Below are positions 47,214 to 57,921 of a DNA stretch of 64,000 nt, piece by piece. Positions within the stretch are counted from its first letter, which is position 1. The number at the start of each line of letters is the position of its first letter. Below the pieces are notes generated by a model that searched no databases, was not told where the DNA came from, and saw only the letters and a program-made list of their open reading frames with translations. A program made the translations under genes and the position numbers. This DNA is from Klebsiella terrigena (GTDB taxonomy: Bacteria > Pseudomonadota > Gammaproteobacteria > Enterobacterales > Enterobacteriaceae): the NCBI RefSeq assembly GCF_006539725.1, contig NZ_BJNO01000013.1:1-64000 (forward strand), in the 5' to 3' direction.

Positions 47214-48362
47214 ATGAAAGCATTACATTTTGGCGCAGGTAATATCGGGCGTGGCTTTATCGGTAAACTGCTGGCCGACGCGGGAATCACCTTAACATTT
47301 GCCGATGTGAATCAGGTCGTTCTGGATGCCCTTAACGCCCGTCATAGCTATCAGGTTCACGTGGTCGGCGAAAATGAGCAGGTGGATACCGTATCCGGCG
47401 TCAACGCCGTGAGCAGCATCGGCGATGAGGTCGTTGAGCTGATTGCCAGCGTTGACCTGGTCACCACCGCCGTCGGCCCGGTCGTGCTGGAGCGCATCGC
47501 CCCGGCCATTGCTAAAGGGCTGGTAAAGCGCAGGGCGCAGGGGCTTGAAGCCCCGCTGAACATCATTGCCTGTGAAAATATGGTACGCGGAACCACCCAG
47601 CTGAAGGGCCACGTCTTTAACGCGCTGGCCGAAGAAGACAAAGCCTGGGTTGAAGCCCACGTTGGCTTCGTCGATTCCGCCGTTGACCGTATTGTGCCGC
47701 CGTCCGCGTCCGCAACCCACGATCCGCTGGAAGTCACCGTGGAGACCTTCAGCGAATGGATTGTCGATAAAACCCAGTTTAAGGGCGCTCTGCCCGCCAT
47801 TCCGGGCATGGAGTTAACCGACAACCTGATGGCATTTGTCGAGCGTAAGCTATTCACCTTAAACACCGGACATGCTATAACCGCCTACCTCGGAAAACTG
47901 GCGGGTCACCAGACGATTCGCGACGCGATCCTCGATGAGAAAATTCGCGCCGTCGTCAAAGGGGCCATGGAAGAGAGCGGCGCGGTACTGATCAAACGCT
48001 ACGGCTTTGATGCCCAGAAGCACGCCGCCTATATCCAAAAGATTCTTGGTCGTTTCGAGAACCCGTATTTGAAAGATGACGTTGAGCGCGTTGGCCGCCA
48101 GCCGCTGCGTAAACTCAGCGCGGGCGACCGCCTGATTAAGCCGCTGCTCGGCACGCTGGAATACGCTCTGCCGCACCGAAACCTGGTGCAGGGGATCGCC
48201 GCTGCGATGCACTTCCGCTGCGCTGAAGACCCGCAGGCGCAGGAGCTGGCGGCGCTGATTGCCGAGAAAGGCCCGCAGGCTGCGCTGGCACAGATTTCCG
48301 GTCTGGATGCCGCAAGCGACGTGGTGCTGGAGGCCGTTAACGACTATAACGCCATCAAATGA
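47214..48362 (+). CDS. mtlD: Mannitol-1-phosphate 5-dehydrogenase
   Basis: NAD-dependent enzyme (382 aa) that oxidises mannitol 1-phosphate to fructose 6-phosphate. The N-terminal Rossmann motif is [12 protein letters not shown]. The catalytic Lys lies in the polyol dehydrogenase region ([19 protein letters not shown]). Start at 47214 (ATGAAAGCATTACAT) matches E. coli; a TTG-type extension upstream is unnecessary. Confidence 0.98.
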   Translation: MKALHFGAGNIGRGFIGKLLADAGITLTFADVNQVVLDALNARHSYQVHVVGENEQVDTVSGVNAVSSIGDEVVELIASVDLVTTAVGPVVLERIAPAIAKGLVKRRAQGLEAPLNIIACENMVRGTTQLKGHVFNALAEEDKAWVEAHVGFVDSAVDRIVPPSASATHDPLEVTVETFSEWIVDKTQFKGALPAIPGMELTDNLMAFVERKLFTLNTGHAITAYLGKLAGHQTIRDAILDEKIRAVVKGAMEESGAVLIKRYGFDAQKHAAYIQKILGRFENPYLKDDVERVGRQPLRKLSAGDRLIKPLLGTLEYALPHRNLVQGIAAAMHFRCAEDPQAQELAALIAEKGPQAALAQISGLDAASDVVLEAVNDYNAIK

Positions 48363-48958
48363 GGCACGAACAGGCGCGGCACGAACCGCGCCCACTACTA
48401 CTCCTGTCAGATATGCAGGCAATAATGGAAGAAACACAGGCATTTGAAAACCGCGTGCTTGAGCGTCTGAATGCTGGCAAAACCGTACGAAGCTTCCTGA
48501 TCGCCGCCGTCGAGCTACTCACTGAGGCGGTTAATATCCTGGTGCTTCAGGTATTCCGCAAAGATGATTACGCGGTGAAATACGCAGTGGAACCGTTGCT
48601 GGACGGCGACGGGCCGCTGGGCGACCTTTCCGTACGCCTGAAGCTGATTTACGGCCTTGGGGTGATTAGTCGCGCCGAATACGAAGACGCCGAGCTGCTT
48701 ATGGCCCTGCGCGAAGAGCTCAACCACGACGGCAACGAGTACAGTTTTACCGACGACGAGATCCTCGGGCCTTTTGGTGAGCTGCACTGCGTCAGCGCGC
48801 TGCCGCCTCTGCCGCTGTTTGATGAAAGTGATGAAGAACTGCTGGCAATGCAGAAGCTGCGCTACCAGCAGGTTGTACGCTCAACGATGATGCTGTCTCT
48901 GACCGAGCTGATTTCGAGAATCAGCTTAAAAAAAGCTTTTCAGAAACTAACGCTCTGA
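48359..48958 (+). CDS. mtlR: Mannitol operon repressor MtlR
   Basis: Helical regulatory protein of 199 aa that represses mtl expression without a recognisable HTH. The core ([21 protein letters not shown] through FQKL) is nearly identical to E. coli MtlR. The ATG at 48359 overlaps the mtlD stop (ATGA) and gives a length close to E. coli; an alternative ATG at 48413 (MQAIMEETQ) would drop a variable 18-residue tail. The 3' end overlaps yibT by 12 nt on the opposite strand. Confidence 0.94.
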   Translation: MRHEQARHEPRPLLLLSDMQAIMEETQAFENRVLERLNAGKTVRSFLIAAVELLTEAVNILVLQVFRKDDYAVKYAVEPLLDGDGPLGDLSVRLKLIYGLGVISRAEYEDAELLMALREELNHDGNEYSFTDDEILGPFGELHCVSALPPLPLFDESDEELLAMQKLRYQQVVRSTMMLSLTELISRISLKKAFQKLTL

Positions 48959-49171
48959 CTCCCGCTCATGCTCATCGCAGGTTGGCCGATACAGCTGCCT
49001 GTAATACTCCAGACGACTGAGAAACAGCGCCTCTTTATTTTGCGGAATATCGCGCGGCACGTGCTGCAAGCGCGGGCATTTCTTCAGATACTCCATAAAA
49101 GCCTGGCTTGAAGCCATAAAATCAACCGTCTTATCGATAATATGCGGTACGCCGTCGCCAATTTTCGCCAT
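48947..49171 (-). CDS. yibT: YibT, small conserved protein
   Basis: Uncharacterised cytoplasmic protein of 74 aa, without signal or membrane segment ([19 protein letters not shown] at the start, [17 protein letters not shown] near the end). GAGGAGG precedes the ATG at 49171. Location after mtlR, pointing back at it, is as in E. coli. Confidence 0.88.
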   Translation of the reverse strand: MAKIGDGVPHIIDKTVDFMASSQAFMEYLKKCPRLQHVPRDIPQNKEALFLSRLEYYRQLYRPTCDEHERESER

Positions 49172-49446
49172 TATGCCCTCCTCTTCTTAAGGATACTCTT
49201 ATTAAGAATTAGCTAAAAAAAGGGTCGAGGTTAAGGAAAACGTGCTTATGTTTCGTCGAGCTTCACAGAATCGAAACTCAGCGCTATTTTATTAATAATA
49301 CTTTTAGTATTCAAGTGATTAGAATTTACTTTGCAGGATACTTCGCGGGGAAAAGCCGCGGGATTTCGATAAATAACTACCCACAACAGCACTCACAGCC
49401 CATACTATATGGCGTCGAACCCCCTTTATTAATAGATTAAATCACC

Positions 49447-49809
49447 ATGAATGAAGTCGAAAAGAATGAAATCAAGCGTTTGAGCGACCGTCTCGACGCC
49501 ATCCGTCATCAGCAGGCCGATATGTCGCTGGTTGAAGCTGCGGACAAATACGCCGAGCTGGACAAAGAAAAAGAGACCATTGAAGCGGAAATCGAGCGCC
49601 TGCGCGACGTTCAGGGCCAGAAGCTGAGCAAAGAAGCGCAAAAGCTCATGAGCCTGCCGCACCGCCGCGCGATCACCAAAAAAGAGCAGGCCGATATGGG
49701 CAAGCTGAAAAAAAGCGTGCGTGGCCTGGTTATCGTGCACCCGATGACCGCGCTGGGTCGCGAAATGAAGCTCACGGAAATGACCGGCTTCTCTAAAATC
49801 GCCTTCTGA
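49447..49809 (+). CDS. yibL: YibL, ribosome-associated coiled-coil protein
   Basis: Protein of 120 aa, the E. coli length, rich in Lys and Glu. The first 80 residues are strongly coiled-coil ([32 protein letters not shown]). The C-terminus has [19 protein letters not shown]. coli YibL co-sediments with 50S subunits; role unclear. The 275 bp upstream (49172-49446) are AT-rich and empty of other features. Confidence 0.92.
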   Translation: MNEVEKNEIKRLSDRLDAIRHQQADMSLVEAADKYAELDKEKETIEAEIERLRDVQGQKLSKEAQKLMSLPHRRAITKKEQADMGKLKKSVRGLVIVHPMTALGREMKLTEMTGFSKIAF

Positions 49810-49817
49810 TCCCCCTT

Positions 49818-49843
49818 CCCTCTCCGCCCGGAGAGGGGATTTT
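49818..49843 (+). terminator. yibL terminator
   Basis: CCCTCTCC (49818-49825) pairs with GGAGAGGG (49830-49837) and is followed by TTTT. Same hairpin family as at 47124-47147. Confidence 0.85.
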
Positions 49844-49878
49844 CCATTCTCAAGACGCTCCCTCTTCACACCGCTCTG

Positions 49879-49893
49879 ATTGGCCCAACCAAT
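49879..49893. promoter_or_regulatory. LldR operator O1
   Basis: ATTGG-CCCAA-CCAAT, an inverted repeat with the half-site pattern of LldR (FadR-type GntR). It is the distal of two sites upstream of lldP. Confidence 0.8.
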
Positions 49894-50004
49894 TATTTCT
49901 TAAACCGTCAAATAGTTCACATATCCATCATTTTTCGTCACAACCATATTGCTCATTAATAACATTTGGTTAACCATTCGTTGTCGCTAACCCTACAACC
50001 CCCT

Positions 50005-50019
50005 ATTGGCTGGGCCAAT
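50005..50019. promoter_or_regulatory. LldR operator O2
   Basis: ATTGG-CTGGG-CCAAT, same half-sites as O1. Centre-to-centre distance is 126 bp (twelve helical turns), close to the distance between the E. coli sites at about -105 and +22. The pair fits repression by DNA looping with the promoter between them. Confidence 0.82.
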
Positions 50020-50089
50020 TTTACAAACGATGTGACCTGCAAGGAGCGCAGACTCAGCACAGCATCGTGGTGGCCCGATGGAGACCTGC

Positions 50090-51745
50090 ATGAGCATCTG
50101 GCAACAAAATTACGATCCGGCCGGTAATATCTGGCTCTCAAGCTTTATCGCATCGCTACCGATTCTGTTTTTCTTTTTTGCCCTGATAAAGCTCAAGCTC
50201 AAAGGGTACGTTGCCGCTACCTGGACCGTCGCGATTGCGCTGTCGGTGGCGCTGCTGTTCTATAAAATGCCGGTCGATCGCGCGCTGACCTCGGTGGTTT
50301 ACGGCTTCTTCTACGGCCTGTGGCCTATCGCCTGGATTATTATTGCCGCCGTATTCGTCTACAAAATTTCGGTGAAGACCGGGCAGTTCGAGATTATCCG
50401 CTCGTCCATTCTCTCCATTACCCCCGACCAGCGCCTGCAGATGCTGATCGTCGGCTTCTCCTTCGGCGCCTTCCTTGAAGGGGCGGCGGGCTTTGGTGCC
50501 CCGGTGGCGATTACCGCCGCGCTGCTGGTGGGCCTCGGCTTTAATCCTCTGTACGCCGCGGGCCTGTGCCTGATCGTTAACACCGCGCCGGTCGCTTTCG
50601 GGGCGATGGGGATCCCCATTCTGGTCGCCGGCCAGGTCACCGGTATCGACAGCTTCGCCATCGGCCAGATGGTCGGACGCCAGCTGCCGTTCCTGACGAT
50701 CATCGTGCTGTTCTGGATTATGGCGATTATGGACGGCTGGCGCGGCGTCAAAGAGACCTGGCCTGCGGTCATGGTCGCCGGCGGCTCCTTTGCGATTGCG
50801 CAATACCTCAGCTCAAACTTCCTTGGCCCGGAGCTGCCGGATATCATCTCCTCGCTGGTGTCGCTGGTCTGTCTGACCCTGTTCCTCAAGCGCTGGCAGC
50901 CGGTGCGCATCTTCCGCTTTGGCGATATGGGCGCCGCGCAGGTCGATCAAACCCTGGCGCGCACGCATTACACCGCCGGACAGATCGTTCGCGCCTGGTC
51001 GCCGTTCCTGTTCCTGACCGCCACCGTCACGCTGTGGAGCATCCCGCCGTTCAAGGCCCTGTTTGCGCCGGGCGGGGCGATGTACGACTTCGTGATTAAT
51101 ATCTCCGTGCCGTTCCTCGATAAGATGGTCGCGCGCATGCCGCCGGTGGTCAGCGCCGCGACGCCTTACGCCGCGGTGTATAAATTCGACTGGCTGTCGG
51201 CGACCGGTACCGCCATTCTGTTCGCGGCGATACTTTCCGTGGTCTGGCTGCGCATGAAGCCGAAAGATGCGCTGATCACCTTTGGCAGCACGCTCAAGGA
51301 GCTGGCGCTGCCGATTTACTCCATCGGCATGGTTCTGGCGTTCGCGTTTATCTCCAACTACTCCGGACTGTCGTCGACGCTGGCGCTCGCCCTGGCGCAT
51401 ACCGGCCACGCGTTTACCTTCTTCTCGCCGTTCCTCGGCTGGCTGGGAGTGTTCCTGACCGGTTCAGATACCTCGTCGAACGCGCTGTTCGCCGCGCTGC
51501 AGGCCACCGCGGCCCAGCAAATTGGCGTCTCCGATATCCTGTTGGTTGCCGCCAACACCACCGGCGGAGTCACCGGGAAGATGATCTCCCCGCAGTCCAT
51601 CGCCATCGCCTGTGCGGCGGTAGGCCTGGTGGGCAGGGAGTCCGACCTGTTCCGCTTTACCGTCAAACATAGCCTGATCTTTACCTGCATGGTCGGCGTC
51701 ATCACCACGCTGCAGGCCTACGTCTTAACCTGGATGATCCCGTGA
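50090..51745 (+). CDS. lldP: L-lactate permease LldP
   Basis: Proton-coupled L-lactate (also D-lactate and glycolate) importer, 551 aa as in E. coli, with about 12-14 membrane helices. The start at 50090 gives the E. coli N-terminus M[17 protein letters not shown]; a frame extending further upstream lacks support. First gene of lldPRD; GTG of lldR overlaps its stop. Confidence 0.98.
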   Translation: MSIWQQNYDPAGNIWLSSFIASLPILFFFFALIKLKLKGYVAATWTVAIALSVALLFYKMPVDRALTSVVYGFFYGLWPIAWIIIAAVFVYKISVKTGQFEIIRSSILSITPDQRLQMLIVGFSFGAFLEGAAGFGAPVAITAALLVGLGFNPLYAAGLCLIVNTAPVAFGAMGIPILVAGQVTGIDSFAIGQMVGRQLPFLTIIVLFWIMAIMDGWRGVKETWPAVMVAGGSFAIAQYLSSNFLGPELPDIISSLVSLVCLTLFLKRWQPVRIFRFGDMGAAQVDQTLARTHYTAGQIVRAWSPFLFLTATVTLWSIPPFKALFAPGGAMYDFVINISVPFLDKMVARMPPVVSAATPYAAVYKFDWLSATGTAILFAAILSVVWLRMKPKDALITFGSTLKELALPIYSIGMVLAFAFISNYSGLSSTLALALAHTGHAFTFFSPFLGWLGVFLTGSDTSSNALFAALQATAAQQIGVSDILLVAANTTGGVTGKMISPQSIAIACAAVGLVGRESDLFRFTVKHSLIFTCMVGVITTLQAYVLTWMIP

Positions 51746-52515
51746 TAGTGATGCCAAAGCGCCTCGCCGACGACGTAGCCCAGCGCGTGCGGGAGCTGAT
51801 TGAAGAACAAAACCTCGAGGCGGGCATGCGACTGCCCGCCGAAAGGCAGCTGGCCGCCCAGCTCGGCGTGTCGCGTAACTCGCTGCGCGAGGCGCTGGCG
51901 ATGCTGGTTAACGAAGGGCTCCTGCTGAGCCGGCGCGGCGGCGGAACCTTTGTCCGCTGGCAGCACGAGGCGTGGTCGGAACAGAATATCGTGCAGCCGC
52001 TGAAAACGCTGCTCGCCGACGACCCCGACTACAGTTTTGATATTCTCGAAGCCCGCCACGCCATTGAGGCCAGCACCGCCTGGCATGCCGCGATGCGGGC
52101 AACCGATGCTGAAAAAGAGAAAATCCGCCTGTGCTTTGAAGCCACCCAGAGCGAAGACCCGGATCTGGCCTCCCAGGCCGACGTCCGCTTCCATCTGGCG
52201 ATTGCCGAGGCGTCGCACAACGTGGTGCTGCTGCAAACCATGCGCGGCTTTTTCGACCTCCTGCAGTCGTCGGTCAAGGAGAGCCGCCAGCGGATGTACC
52301 TTGTGCCGCCGGTTTTCGCCCGCCTGACCGAGCAGCATCAGGCCGTGATGGACGCGATTTTTGCCGCTGACGCCGAGGGCGCGCGGCAGGCGATGATGGC
52401 CCATTTGGGCTTCGTGCACGCCACGATTAAACATTTTGATGAAGACCAGGCCCGCCAGGCGCGCATTACCCGCCTGCCCGGTGACCACAATGAAAATTCC
52501 AGGGAGAACTCGTGA
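51742..52515 (+). CDS. lldR: L-lactate-responsive regulator LldR
   Basis: GntR/FadR-family regulator of 257 aa that represses, and with L-lactate activates, lldPRD. The N-terminal winged HTH is [20 protein letters not shown]; the C-terminal helical FCD domain follows ([26 protein letters not shown]). The start codon is GTG, overlapping the lldP stop (GTGA), as in E. coli. Confidence 0.97.
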   Translation: MIVMPKRLADDVAQRVRELIEEQNLEAGMRLPAERQLAAQLGVSRNSLREALAMLVNEGLLLSRRGGGTFVRWQHEAWSEQNIVQPLKTLLADDPDYSFDILEARHAIEASTAWHAAMRATDAEKEKIRLCFEATQSEDPDLASQADVRFHLAIAEASHNVVLLQTMRGFFDLLQSSVKESRQRMYLVPPVFARLTEQHQAVMDAIFAADAEGARQAMMAHLGFVHATIKHFDEDQARQARITRLPGDHNENSRENS

Positions 52516-53699
52516 TGATTATTTCAGCCGCCAGCGACTACCGCGCCGCCGCCCAGCGTATCCTGCCGCCGTTCCTGTTCCACTATATCGACGGCGGTGC
52601 CTACGCCGAGCACACGCTGCGTCGCAACGTTGAGGACCTCTCCGACGTGGCGCTGCGCCAGCGGGTGCTGAAAAATATGTCGGACCTGAGCCTGGAAACC
52701 ACGCTGTTCAAAGAGAAGCTCTCCATGCCGGTGGCGCTGGCGCCGGTCGGGCTGTGCGGAATGTACGCCCGTCGCGGTGAAGTGCAGGCGGCGGGTGCGG
52801 CGGATGATAAAGGCATTCCCTTTACCCTTTCTACCGTTTCCGTGTGCCCGATTGAAGAGGTCGCCCCGACCATCAAGCGGCCGATGTGGTTCCAGCTGTA
52901 CGTCCTGCGCGATCGCGGCTTTATGCGCAACGCGCTGGAGCGCGCGAAGGCTGCGGGCTGCTCCACGCTGGTCTTTACCGTAGATATGCCAACGCCGGGA
53001 GCCCGTTATCGCGACGCCCACTCCGGAATGAGCGGCCCAAATGCGGCGATGCGCCGCTACTGGCAGGCGATGACCCACCCGCAGTGGGCATGGGACGTTG
53101 GCCTGAACGGCCGCCCGCACGACCTCGGCAATATCTCCGCCTATCTCGGTAAACCGACCGGCCTTGAGGACTATATCGGCTGGCTGGCCAACAACTTCGA
53201 TCCGTCAATTTCATGGAAAGACCTGGAGTGGATCCGCGAATTCTGGGACGGCCCGATGGTGATCAAGGGGATCCTCGATCCGCAGGATGCGCGCGATGCG
53301 GTGCGCTTCGGCGCCGACGGGATCGTGGTTTCTAACCACGGTGGCCGCCAGCTCGACGGCGTTCTCTCATCCGCCCGCGCGCTGCCCGCCATCGCCGACG
53401 CGGTGAAGGGCGATATCGCTATTCTTGCCGACAGCGGAATTCGCAACGGTCTCGACGTGGTGCGGATGATTGCGCTGGGCGCCGACAGCGTGCTGCTCGG
53501 CCGCGCCTATCTGTACGCCCTGGCGACGCACGGCAAGCAGGGGGTCGCGAATTTGCTGAACCTGATTGAGAAAGAGATGAAGGTGGCGATGACCCTGACC
53601 GGAACCAAAACCATCGGCGAAATCAGCCGCGATTCGCTGGTGCAAAACGCCGAAGCGCTGCAGACCTTCAGCGCGCTCAAGCCGGGTAACGCCGCGTAA
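52515..53699 (+). CDS. lldD: L-lactate dehydrogenase (quinone) LldD
   Basis: FMN-dependent membrane-associated enzyme (394 aa) that oxidises L-lactate to pyruvate and passes electrons to quinone. The catalytic base is His275 in [11 protein letters not shown], and the FMN-phosphate loop is [26 protein letters not shown]. The ATG at 52515 shares one base with the lldR stop; the GTG one codon earlier is less likely. Shorter by two residues than E. coli at the variable C-terminus. Confidence 0.97.
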   Translation: MIISAASDYRAAAQRILPPFLFHYIDGGAYAEHTLRRNVEDLSDVALRQRVLKNMSDLSLETTLFKEKLSMPVALAPVGLCGMYARRGEVQAAGAADDKGIPFTLSTVSVCPIEEVAPTIKRPMWFQLYVLRDRGFMRNALERAKAAGCSTLVFTVDMPTPGARYRDAHSGMSGPNAAMRRYWQAMTHPQWAWDVGLNGRPHDLGNISAYLGKPTGLEDYIGWLANNFDPSISWKDLEWIREFWDGPMVIKGILDPQDARDAVRFGADGIVVSNHGGRQLDGVLSSARALPAIADAVKGDIAILADSGIRNGLDVVRMIALGADSVLLGRAYLYALATHGKQGVANLLNLIEKEMKVAMTLTGTKTIGEISRDSLVQNAEALQTFSALKPGNAA

Positions 53700-53792
53700 T
53701 CCGCCCGCCCGGCGCTCTCCCGCAGGGATGAGGGCCGGGGAAATATCTGCTATTCTGCCCTCGCCATCAAGAGCCTAATGAGACAGGGCAGC

Positions 53793-54266
53793 ATGCTGAA
53801 CATTGTACTATTCGAACCAGAGATCCCGCCGAACACCGGCAATATTATCCGCCTGTGCGCCAACACCGGCTTTAGCCTGCATATCATCGAGCCGATGGGC
53901 TTCGCCTGGGACGATAAACGTCTGCGCCGGGCCGGACTGGATTACCACGAGTTTACCGCCGTTCAGCGGCATCGCGACTATGCGGCGTTTGTCGACAGCG
54001 CCAGGCCGCAGCGCCTGTTTGCGCTGACCACCAAAGGCACGCCCGCCCACAGCGCGGTGAGCTATCAGGACGGTGATTTTTTGCTGTTTGGCCCGGAAAC
54101 GCGCGGTCTGCCGGCCAGCATTCTTGATGCCCTGCCGGCGCAGCAGAAAATCCGTATTCCGATGATGCCGGACAGCCGCAGCATGAACCTGTCAAACGCG
54201 GTGTCGGTGGTGGTGTATGAAGCCTGGCGCCAGCTGGGGTATCCGGGCGCGGTGCTGCGTAGCTAA
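53793..54266 (+). CDS. trmL: tRNA (cytidine/uridine-2'-O-)-methyltransferase TrmL
   Basis: SPOUT-class methyltransferase (157 aa) that modifies the wobble base 34 of tRNA-Leu isoacceptors. The trefoil-knot motifs are [24 protein letters not shown] and [21 protein letters not shown]. Start at 53793 matches E. coli; the ORF extends upstream without support. The 173 bp to the cysE stop contain no visible gene. Confidence 0.97.
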   Translation: MLNIVLFEPEIPPNTGNIIRLCANTGFSLHIIEPMGFAWDDKRLRRAGLDYHEFTAVQRHRDYAAFVDSARPQRLFALTTKGTPAHSAVSYQDGDFLLFGPETRGLPASILDALPAQQKIRIPMMPDSRSMNLSNAVSVVVYEAWRQLGYPGAVLRS

Positions 54267-54439
54267 GCTGGGCCATTCCTCGACTGCGGCGCGCTGCGCG
54301 TTATGCGGGTTAAGTCGCCCGCCCGCAATGCTCGGCGCAGTCAGATTGAAAGGGGCCGCGCATCGCCGCCACGTGCACGCAACGCGTAAGGATGGCGAGC
54401 ACCGCCCGGGTTCAGGCGGGCAGCTAAGATAGCCTGACG

Positions 54440-55261
54440 CTAGATCCCGTCGCCGTACTCAAACGTATGGTGGATGCCGTTAAAGTGCTGATCCATATCC
54501 ATCGCCGGCTTATCGCTCTCCGGCTTGCCGACGATGCGCGCCGGAACGCCGGCGGCGGTGGTATGCGGCGGAACCGGCTGCAGCACGACGGAACCGGCGC
54601 CGATTTTGGCCCCGCGTCCCACTTCGATATTGCCGAGGATCTTGGCTCCGGCGCCAATCATCACGCCTTCACGGATTTTCGGATGGCGATCGCCGCTGGT
54701 TTTACCGGTACCGCCAAGGGTAACGGATTGCAGAATTGAGACGTCGTTCTCGATCACCGCCGTTTCACCAACCACAATGCCGGTGGCGTGGTCGAGCATG
54801 ATCCCACGGCCAATATTCGCCGCCGGGTGGATATCGACCTGGAAGGAGACTGAGACCTGGTTTTGCAGGAAAATGGCCAGCGCACGCCGGCCCTGATTCC
54901 ACAGCCAGTGCCCGATGCGGTAGGCCTGCAGCGCGTGGAATCCTTTGAGGTACAGCAGCGGCGTGGAGTATTTATCGACCGCCGGGTCGCGAGTACGCAC
55001 GGCCTGAATATCACAGGCGGCGGCGGCGATCATTTCCGGGTCGGCGGCATAGGCCTCTTCCACCACTTCACGAATCGCGATGGCGGGCATAATCGGCGAG
55101 GCCAGCTTGTTCGCCAACATATAGCTCAGGGCGCTGCCGAGGTTTTCGTGCTTAAGCAGCGTGGCGTGGTAGAAACTGGCAAGCATCGGCTCACAGTCAG
55201 CTAAAGCCCGGGCTTCGGCTTTAATATTATTCCAGACGATATCCAGTTCTTCACACGGCAT
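54440..55261 (-). CDS. cysE: Serine O-acetyltransferase
   Basis: First enzyme of cysteine biosynthesis (273 aa), acetylating L-serine with acetyl-CoA. The C-terminal left-handed beta-helix hexapeptide repeats (IGRGIMLDHATGIVVGE, KILGNIEVGRGAKIGAGSVV) carry the catalytic His158. The C-terminal tail ending YGDGI inserts into CysK to form the cysteine synthase complex, and its terminal Ile is present. The protein is feedback-inhibited by cysteine in enterics. Confidence 0.98.
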   Translation of the reverse strand: MPCEELDIVWNNIKAEARALADCEPMLASFYHATLLKHENLGSALSYMLANKLASPIMPAIAIREVVEEAYAADPEMIAAAACDIQAVRTRDPAVDKYSTPLLYLKGFHALQAYRIGHWLWNQGRRALAIFLQNQVSVSFQVDIHPAANIGRGIMLDHATGIVVGETAVIENDVSILQSVTLGGTGKTSGDRHPKIREGVMIGAGAKILGNIEVGRGAKIGAGSVVLQPVPPHTTAAGVPARIVGKPESDKPAMDMDQHFNGIHHTFEYGDGI

Positions 55262-55341
55262 TGCTGACTCCAGGCGATAGCATAATGACCGGCCAGTTCT
55301 ATGCTGACCGGGTCATCGAGGTGACAAAGGTTCCTTTAAGG

Positions 55342-56358
55342 CTAATTGCTGCGCTCGTCCTTGCGTGCGCGACCTAATAGGGTCAATGCTGCCTCGCGCG
55401 CAATTTTTCCGCAATACAATACCTGATAAATTTCCTCGGTTATTGGCATTTCGACACCTAAACGCTGTGCCAGAACGCGAACTTCCTTGGTATTGCGGTA
55501 GCCTTCAACCACCTGACCAATCTTATCCTGCGCGCTTTGTACATCCATACCCTCACCGAGCATCATGCCGAAGCGACGGTTACGCGACTGGTTGTCGGTA
55601 CAGGTCAGTACCAAATCGCCCAGACCCGCCATCCCCATAAAGGTTTCCGGATCGGCGCCCAGCGCCGCGCCCAGGCGAGACATCTCGACCAGACCACGGG
55701 TAATCAGCGCGGTACGCGCATTGGCGCCAAAGCCGATACCGTCGGACATCCCGGCACCAATGGCGATAACGTTTTTCACCGCGCCGCCAAGCTGGACGCC
55801 AATAAAGTCCGGATTGATATAGACGCGGAAGCTTTTACCGCAGTGCAGCAGGTGCTGGAGATCGTCGGCAAACTGCGGATCCGTCGCGGCCAGGGAGATG
55901 GCCGTCGGCAGCCCTGCGGCCAGCTCTTTCGCAAAGGTTGGGCCGGAGATCACCGCCAGCGGAATATCTTCCCCCAGCGCTTCCCGCGCGACGTCCTGCA
56001 GCAGGCGACCGGTTTCAGCTTCGAGACCTTTCGTCGCCCACACCAGGCGCGCATCGGCACGCATCAGCGGCTTAATCTGGCGCAGAACCTGACCAAATAC
56101 GTGGCTCGGAACGACAACCAGAATATCGCGACTGGCGGCCAGGGCGGTCGACAGATCGCTCTCCAGATGCAGCGTATCGGGGAAGGAGACGTCGGGAAGA
56201 AAAGCGGCGTTGCAGCGATCGTTTTGCAGAGTCGCGATGTGCTTAGGGTCATGGCCCCAGAGCACAACGTGATGGCCATTTCTTGCCAGGGTGATGGCAA
56301 GAGCGGTGCCGTAAGAGCCGGCACCGATCACAGTCATTGCAGCATTAAGTTCGTTCAT
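55342..56358 (-). CDS. gpsA: Glycerol-3-phosphate dehydrogenase [NAD(P)+]
   Basis: Cytoplasmic enzyme (338 aa) that makes sn-glycerol 3-phosphate from DHAP for phospholipid synthesis. N-terminal NAD(P) motif is [12 protein letters not shown]; the C-terminal catalytic half has [17 protein letters not shown] with the conserved Lys, and [11 protein letters not shown]. Start at 56358 shares its A with the secB stop (TGATG), so translation of the two is coupled. A longer upstream frame is spurious. Confidence 0.98.
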   Translation of the reverse strand: MNELNAAMTVIGAGSYGTALAITLARNGHHVVLWGHDPKHIATLQNDRCNAAFLPDVSFPDTLHLESDLSTALAASRDILVVVPSHVFGQVLRQIKPLMRADARLVWATKGLEAETGRLLQDVAREALGEDIPLAVISGPTFAKELAAGLPTAISLAATDPQFADDLQHLLHCGKSFRVYINPDFIGVQLGGAVKNVIAIGAGMSDGIGFGANARTALITRGLVEMSRLGAALGADPETFMGMAGLGDLVLTCTDNQSRNRRFGMMLGEGMDVQSAQDKIGQVVEGYRNTKEVRVLAQRLGVEMPITEEIYQVLYCGKIAREAALTLLGRARKDERSN

Positions 56359-56825
56359 CAGGCATCCTGATGTTGTTCGGCACCTTCGCCAGCCTGCTGC
56401 TGCAGATAGTTCATGAACAGCGCATCGAAGTTCACTGGCGCAAGGTTCAGTTGCGGGAAGGTACCGCGAGAAACCAGGCTGGTAATGCACTCACGCGCAT
56501 ACGGGAACAGGATGTTCGGGCAGTATGCACCGAGGCAATGTGCCATCTGGTTGCCGTCAATGCCTTCGATGGAGAAAATGCCGCCCTGCTGTACTTCACA
56601 CAGGAATGCGGTTTCTTCGCCCAGCGCGGCGGTTACGGTCACACGCAGCACCACTTCATAGACGCCTTCAGCCAGCTGGCTGGAAGCGGTATCCAGATCA
56701 AGTTTAACTTCCGGCTGCCAATCTTTCTGGAAAACTTGCGGAGCATTCGGCGCTTCGAAGGAGATATCCTTGGTATAAATACGCTGGATCTGGAAAGTCA
56801 TTTCGGTGCTGTTTTGTTCTGACAT
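56358..56825 (-). CDS. secB: Protein-export chaperone SecB
   Basis: Tetrameric cytosolic chaperone (155 aa) that keeps preproteins unfolded and delivers them to SecA. The sequence is nearly that of E. coli ([38 protein letters not shown]), and the acidic surface binding SecA is retained. It lies in the grxC-secB-gpsA-cysE order found in enterics. Confidence 0.98.
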   Translation of the reverse strand: MSEQNSTEMTFQIQRIYTKDISFEAPNAPQVFQKDWQPEVKLDLDTASSQLAEGVYEVVLRVTVTAALGEETAFLCEVQQGGIFSIEGIDGNQMAHCLGAYCPNILFPYARECITSLVSRGTFPQLNLAPVNFDALFMNYLQQQAGEGAEQHQDA

Positions 56826-56883
56826 AGTAAAACCCTTTCGTGTTGTCCTTAAATACGCCTACCCGGCCTGGGTGGACGCAAAA

Positions 56884-57135
56884 TTAGCGCAGCAGGGGAT
56901 CAAGTCCACCACGTGAATCAAGCGCATACAAGTCGTCACAGCCGCCAATGTGCTGTTCATCAATAAAAATCTGCGGGACCGTTGTCCGACCGCTGCGTTG
57001 GATCATCTCTTCACGCTTCGTCGCGTTGCCATCGATCGGCAGCTCGTTGAACGTCACGCCTTTGCTGTTCAACAGTGCTTTAGCACGCACGCAGAACGGG
57101 CAGGTCGCTTTGGTATAGATATCAATATTGGCCAT
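56884..57135 (-). CDS. grxC: Glutaredoxin 3
   Basis: Glutathione-dependent thiol reductase of 83 aa. The dithiol active site is CPFC (Cys12, Cys15); E. coli GrxC has CPYC. The glutathione-binding TVPQIFI (cis-Pro) and GGCDDL motifs are present. The Tyr-to-Phe change in the active site keeps the ring and should leave activity intact. It lies between yibN and secB. Confidence 0.97.
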   Translation of the reverse strand: MANIDIYTKATCPFCVRAKALLNSKGVTFNELPIDGNATKREEMIQRSGRTTVPQIFIDEQHIGGCDDLYALDSRGGLDPLLR

Positions 57136-57244
57136 GACTTCACTCCTGTTTTTACCCTGAGGATTTTAGGCCGCAGGCAAGGCGCTCCCCCAGCGGCTAG
57201 CCGCAAGGAGGGAACCCTGCTACGTCATAAAGGCGTGGGGTAAA

Positions 57245-57676
57245 TTATTTGCCGCGTACCAGCGGAAGGTTTTCACCACTCCAGCCGGCAATGCCTTCTT
57301 TCAGTACAAAGACCTTCTCGAATCCGGCTTTATTCAGCGCGCTCGCAGGGTCTTGCGCCTGCATACCGGAACCGTCTACCACTATAATGGGTTGTGCTTT
57401 GTGCTTTTCCAACTCACCCACGTTATTTGCCTTGATATCGCTCGGCAGCAGGTTGAGGGAACCGGCAATGTGGCCTTTACGGAAATCGTCACGCTGACGC
57501 AGGTCGACAACGACCGCATCTTCTTTGTTGATCAGACGCGTCGCTTCACCACGGGTAATGACTTTAATTTTCGACGTCAGCCCTTTAAAGGTGGTGAACA
57601 GCACCGCACCCAGCAGCGCGATCCACGCGATGCTCAGGACGGGGTGACGGCCGACGAATTGCATAATTTCTTGCAT
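57245..57676 (-). CDS. yibN: YibN, membrane-anchored rhodanese-like protein
   Basis: Protein of 143 aa with one N-terminal membrane helix ([18 protein letters not shown]) and a cytoplasmic rhodanese fold ([30 protein letters not shown]). The active-site loop reads VDGSGMQAQ, without the catalytic cysteine, and the chain has no Cys at all, so sulfur transfer is not expected. E. coli YibN has been linked to membrane protein insertion. Confidence 0.94.
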   Translation of the reverse strand: MQEIMQFVGRHPVLSIAWIALLGAVLFTTFKGLTSKIKVITRGEATRLINKEDAVVVDLRQRDDFRKGHIAGSLNLLPSDIKANNVGELEKHKAQPIIVVDGSGMQAQDPASALNKAGFEKVFVLKEGIAGWSGENLPLVRGK

Positions 57677-57921
57677 GGGGGGTTACAACTCCCGACTAAG
57701 TGATAAAAAAACCAGGCAAGGAGTATACCTGTGCATTGCGGCAAATACAGCCAGTGAGCGTGATGTAATGCATTTTCTGCGGCACGCCACGAAAAAAATT
57801 CCCCCTTGCCGCTCCCCTGCGGCGCGGCCGCTCTCTTTCTTTGATCTTTTACGGTGATTTGATCGATTCAGCTGTAGTAAAATTACGCAAATTTTCTGTC
57901 TTTGAGCATGAGGTTGTCGCA

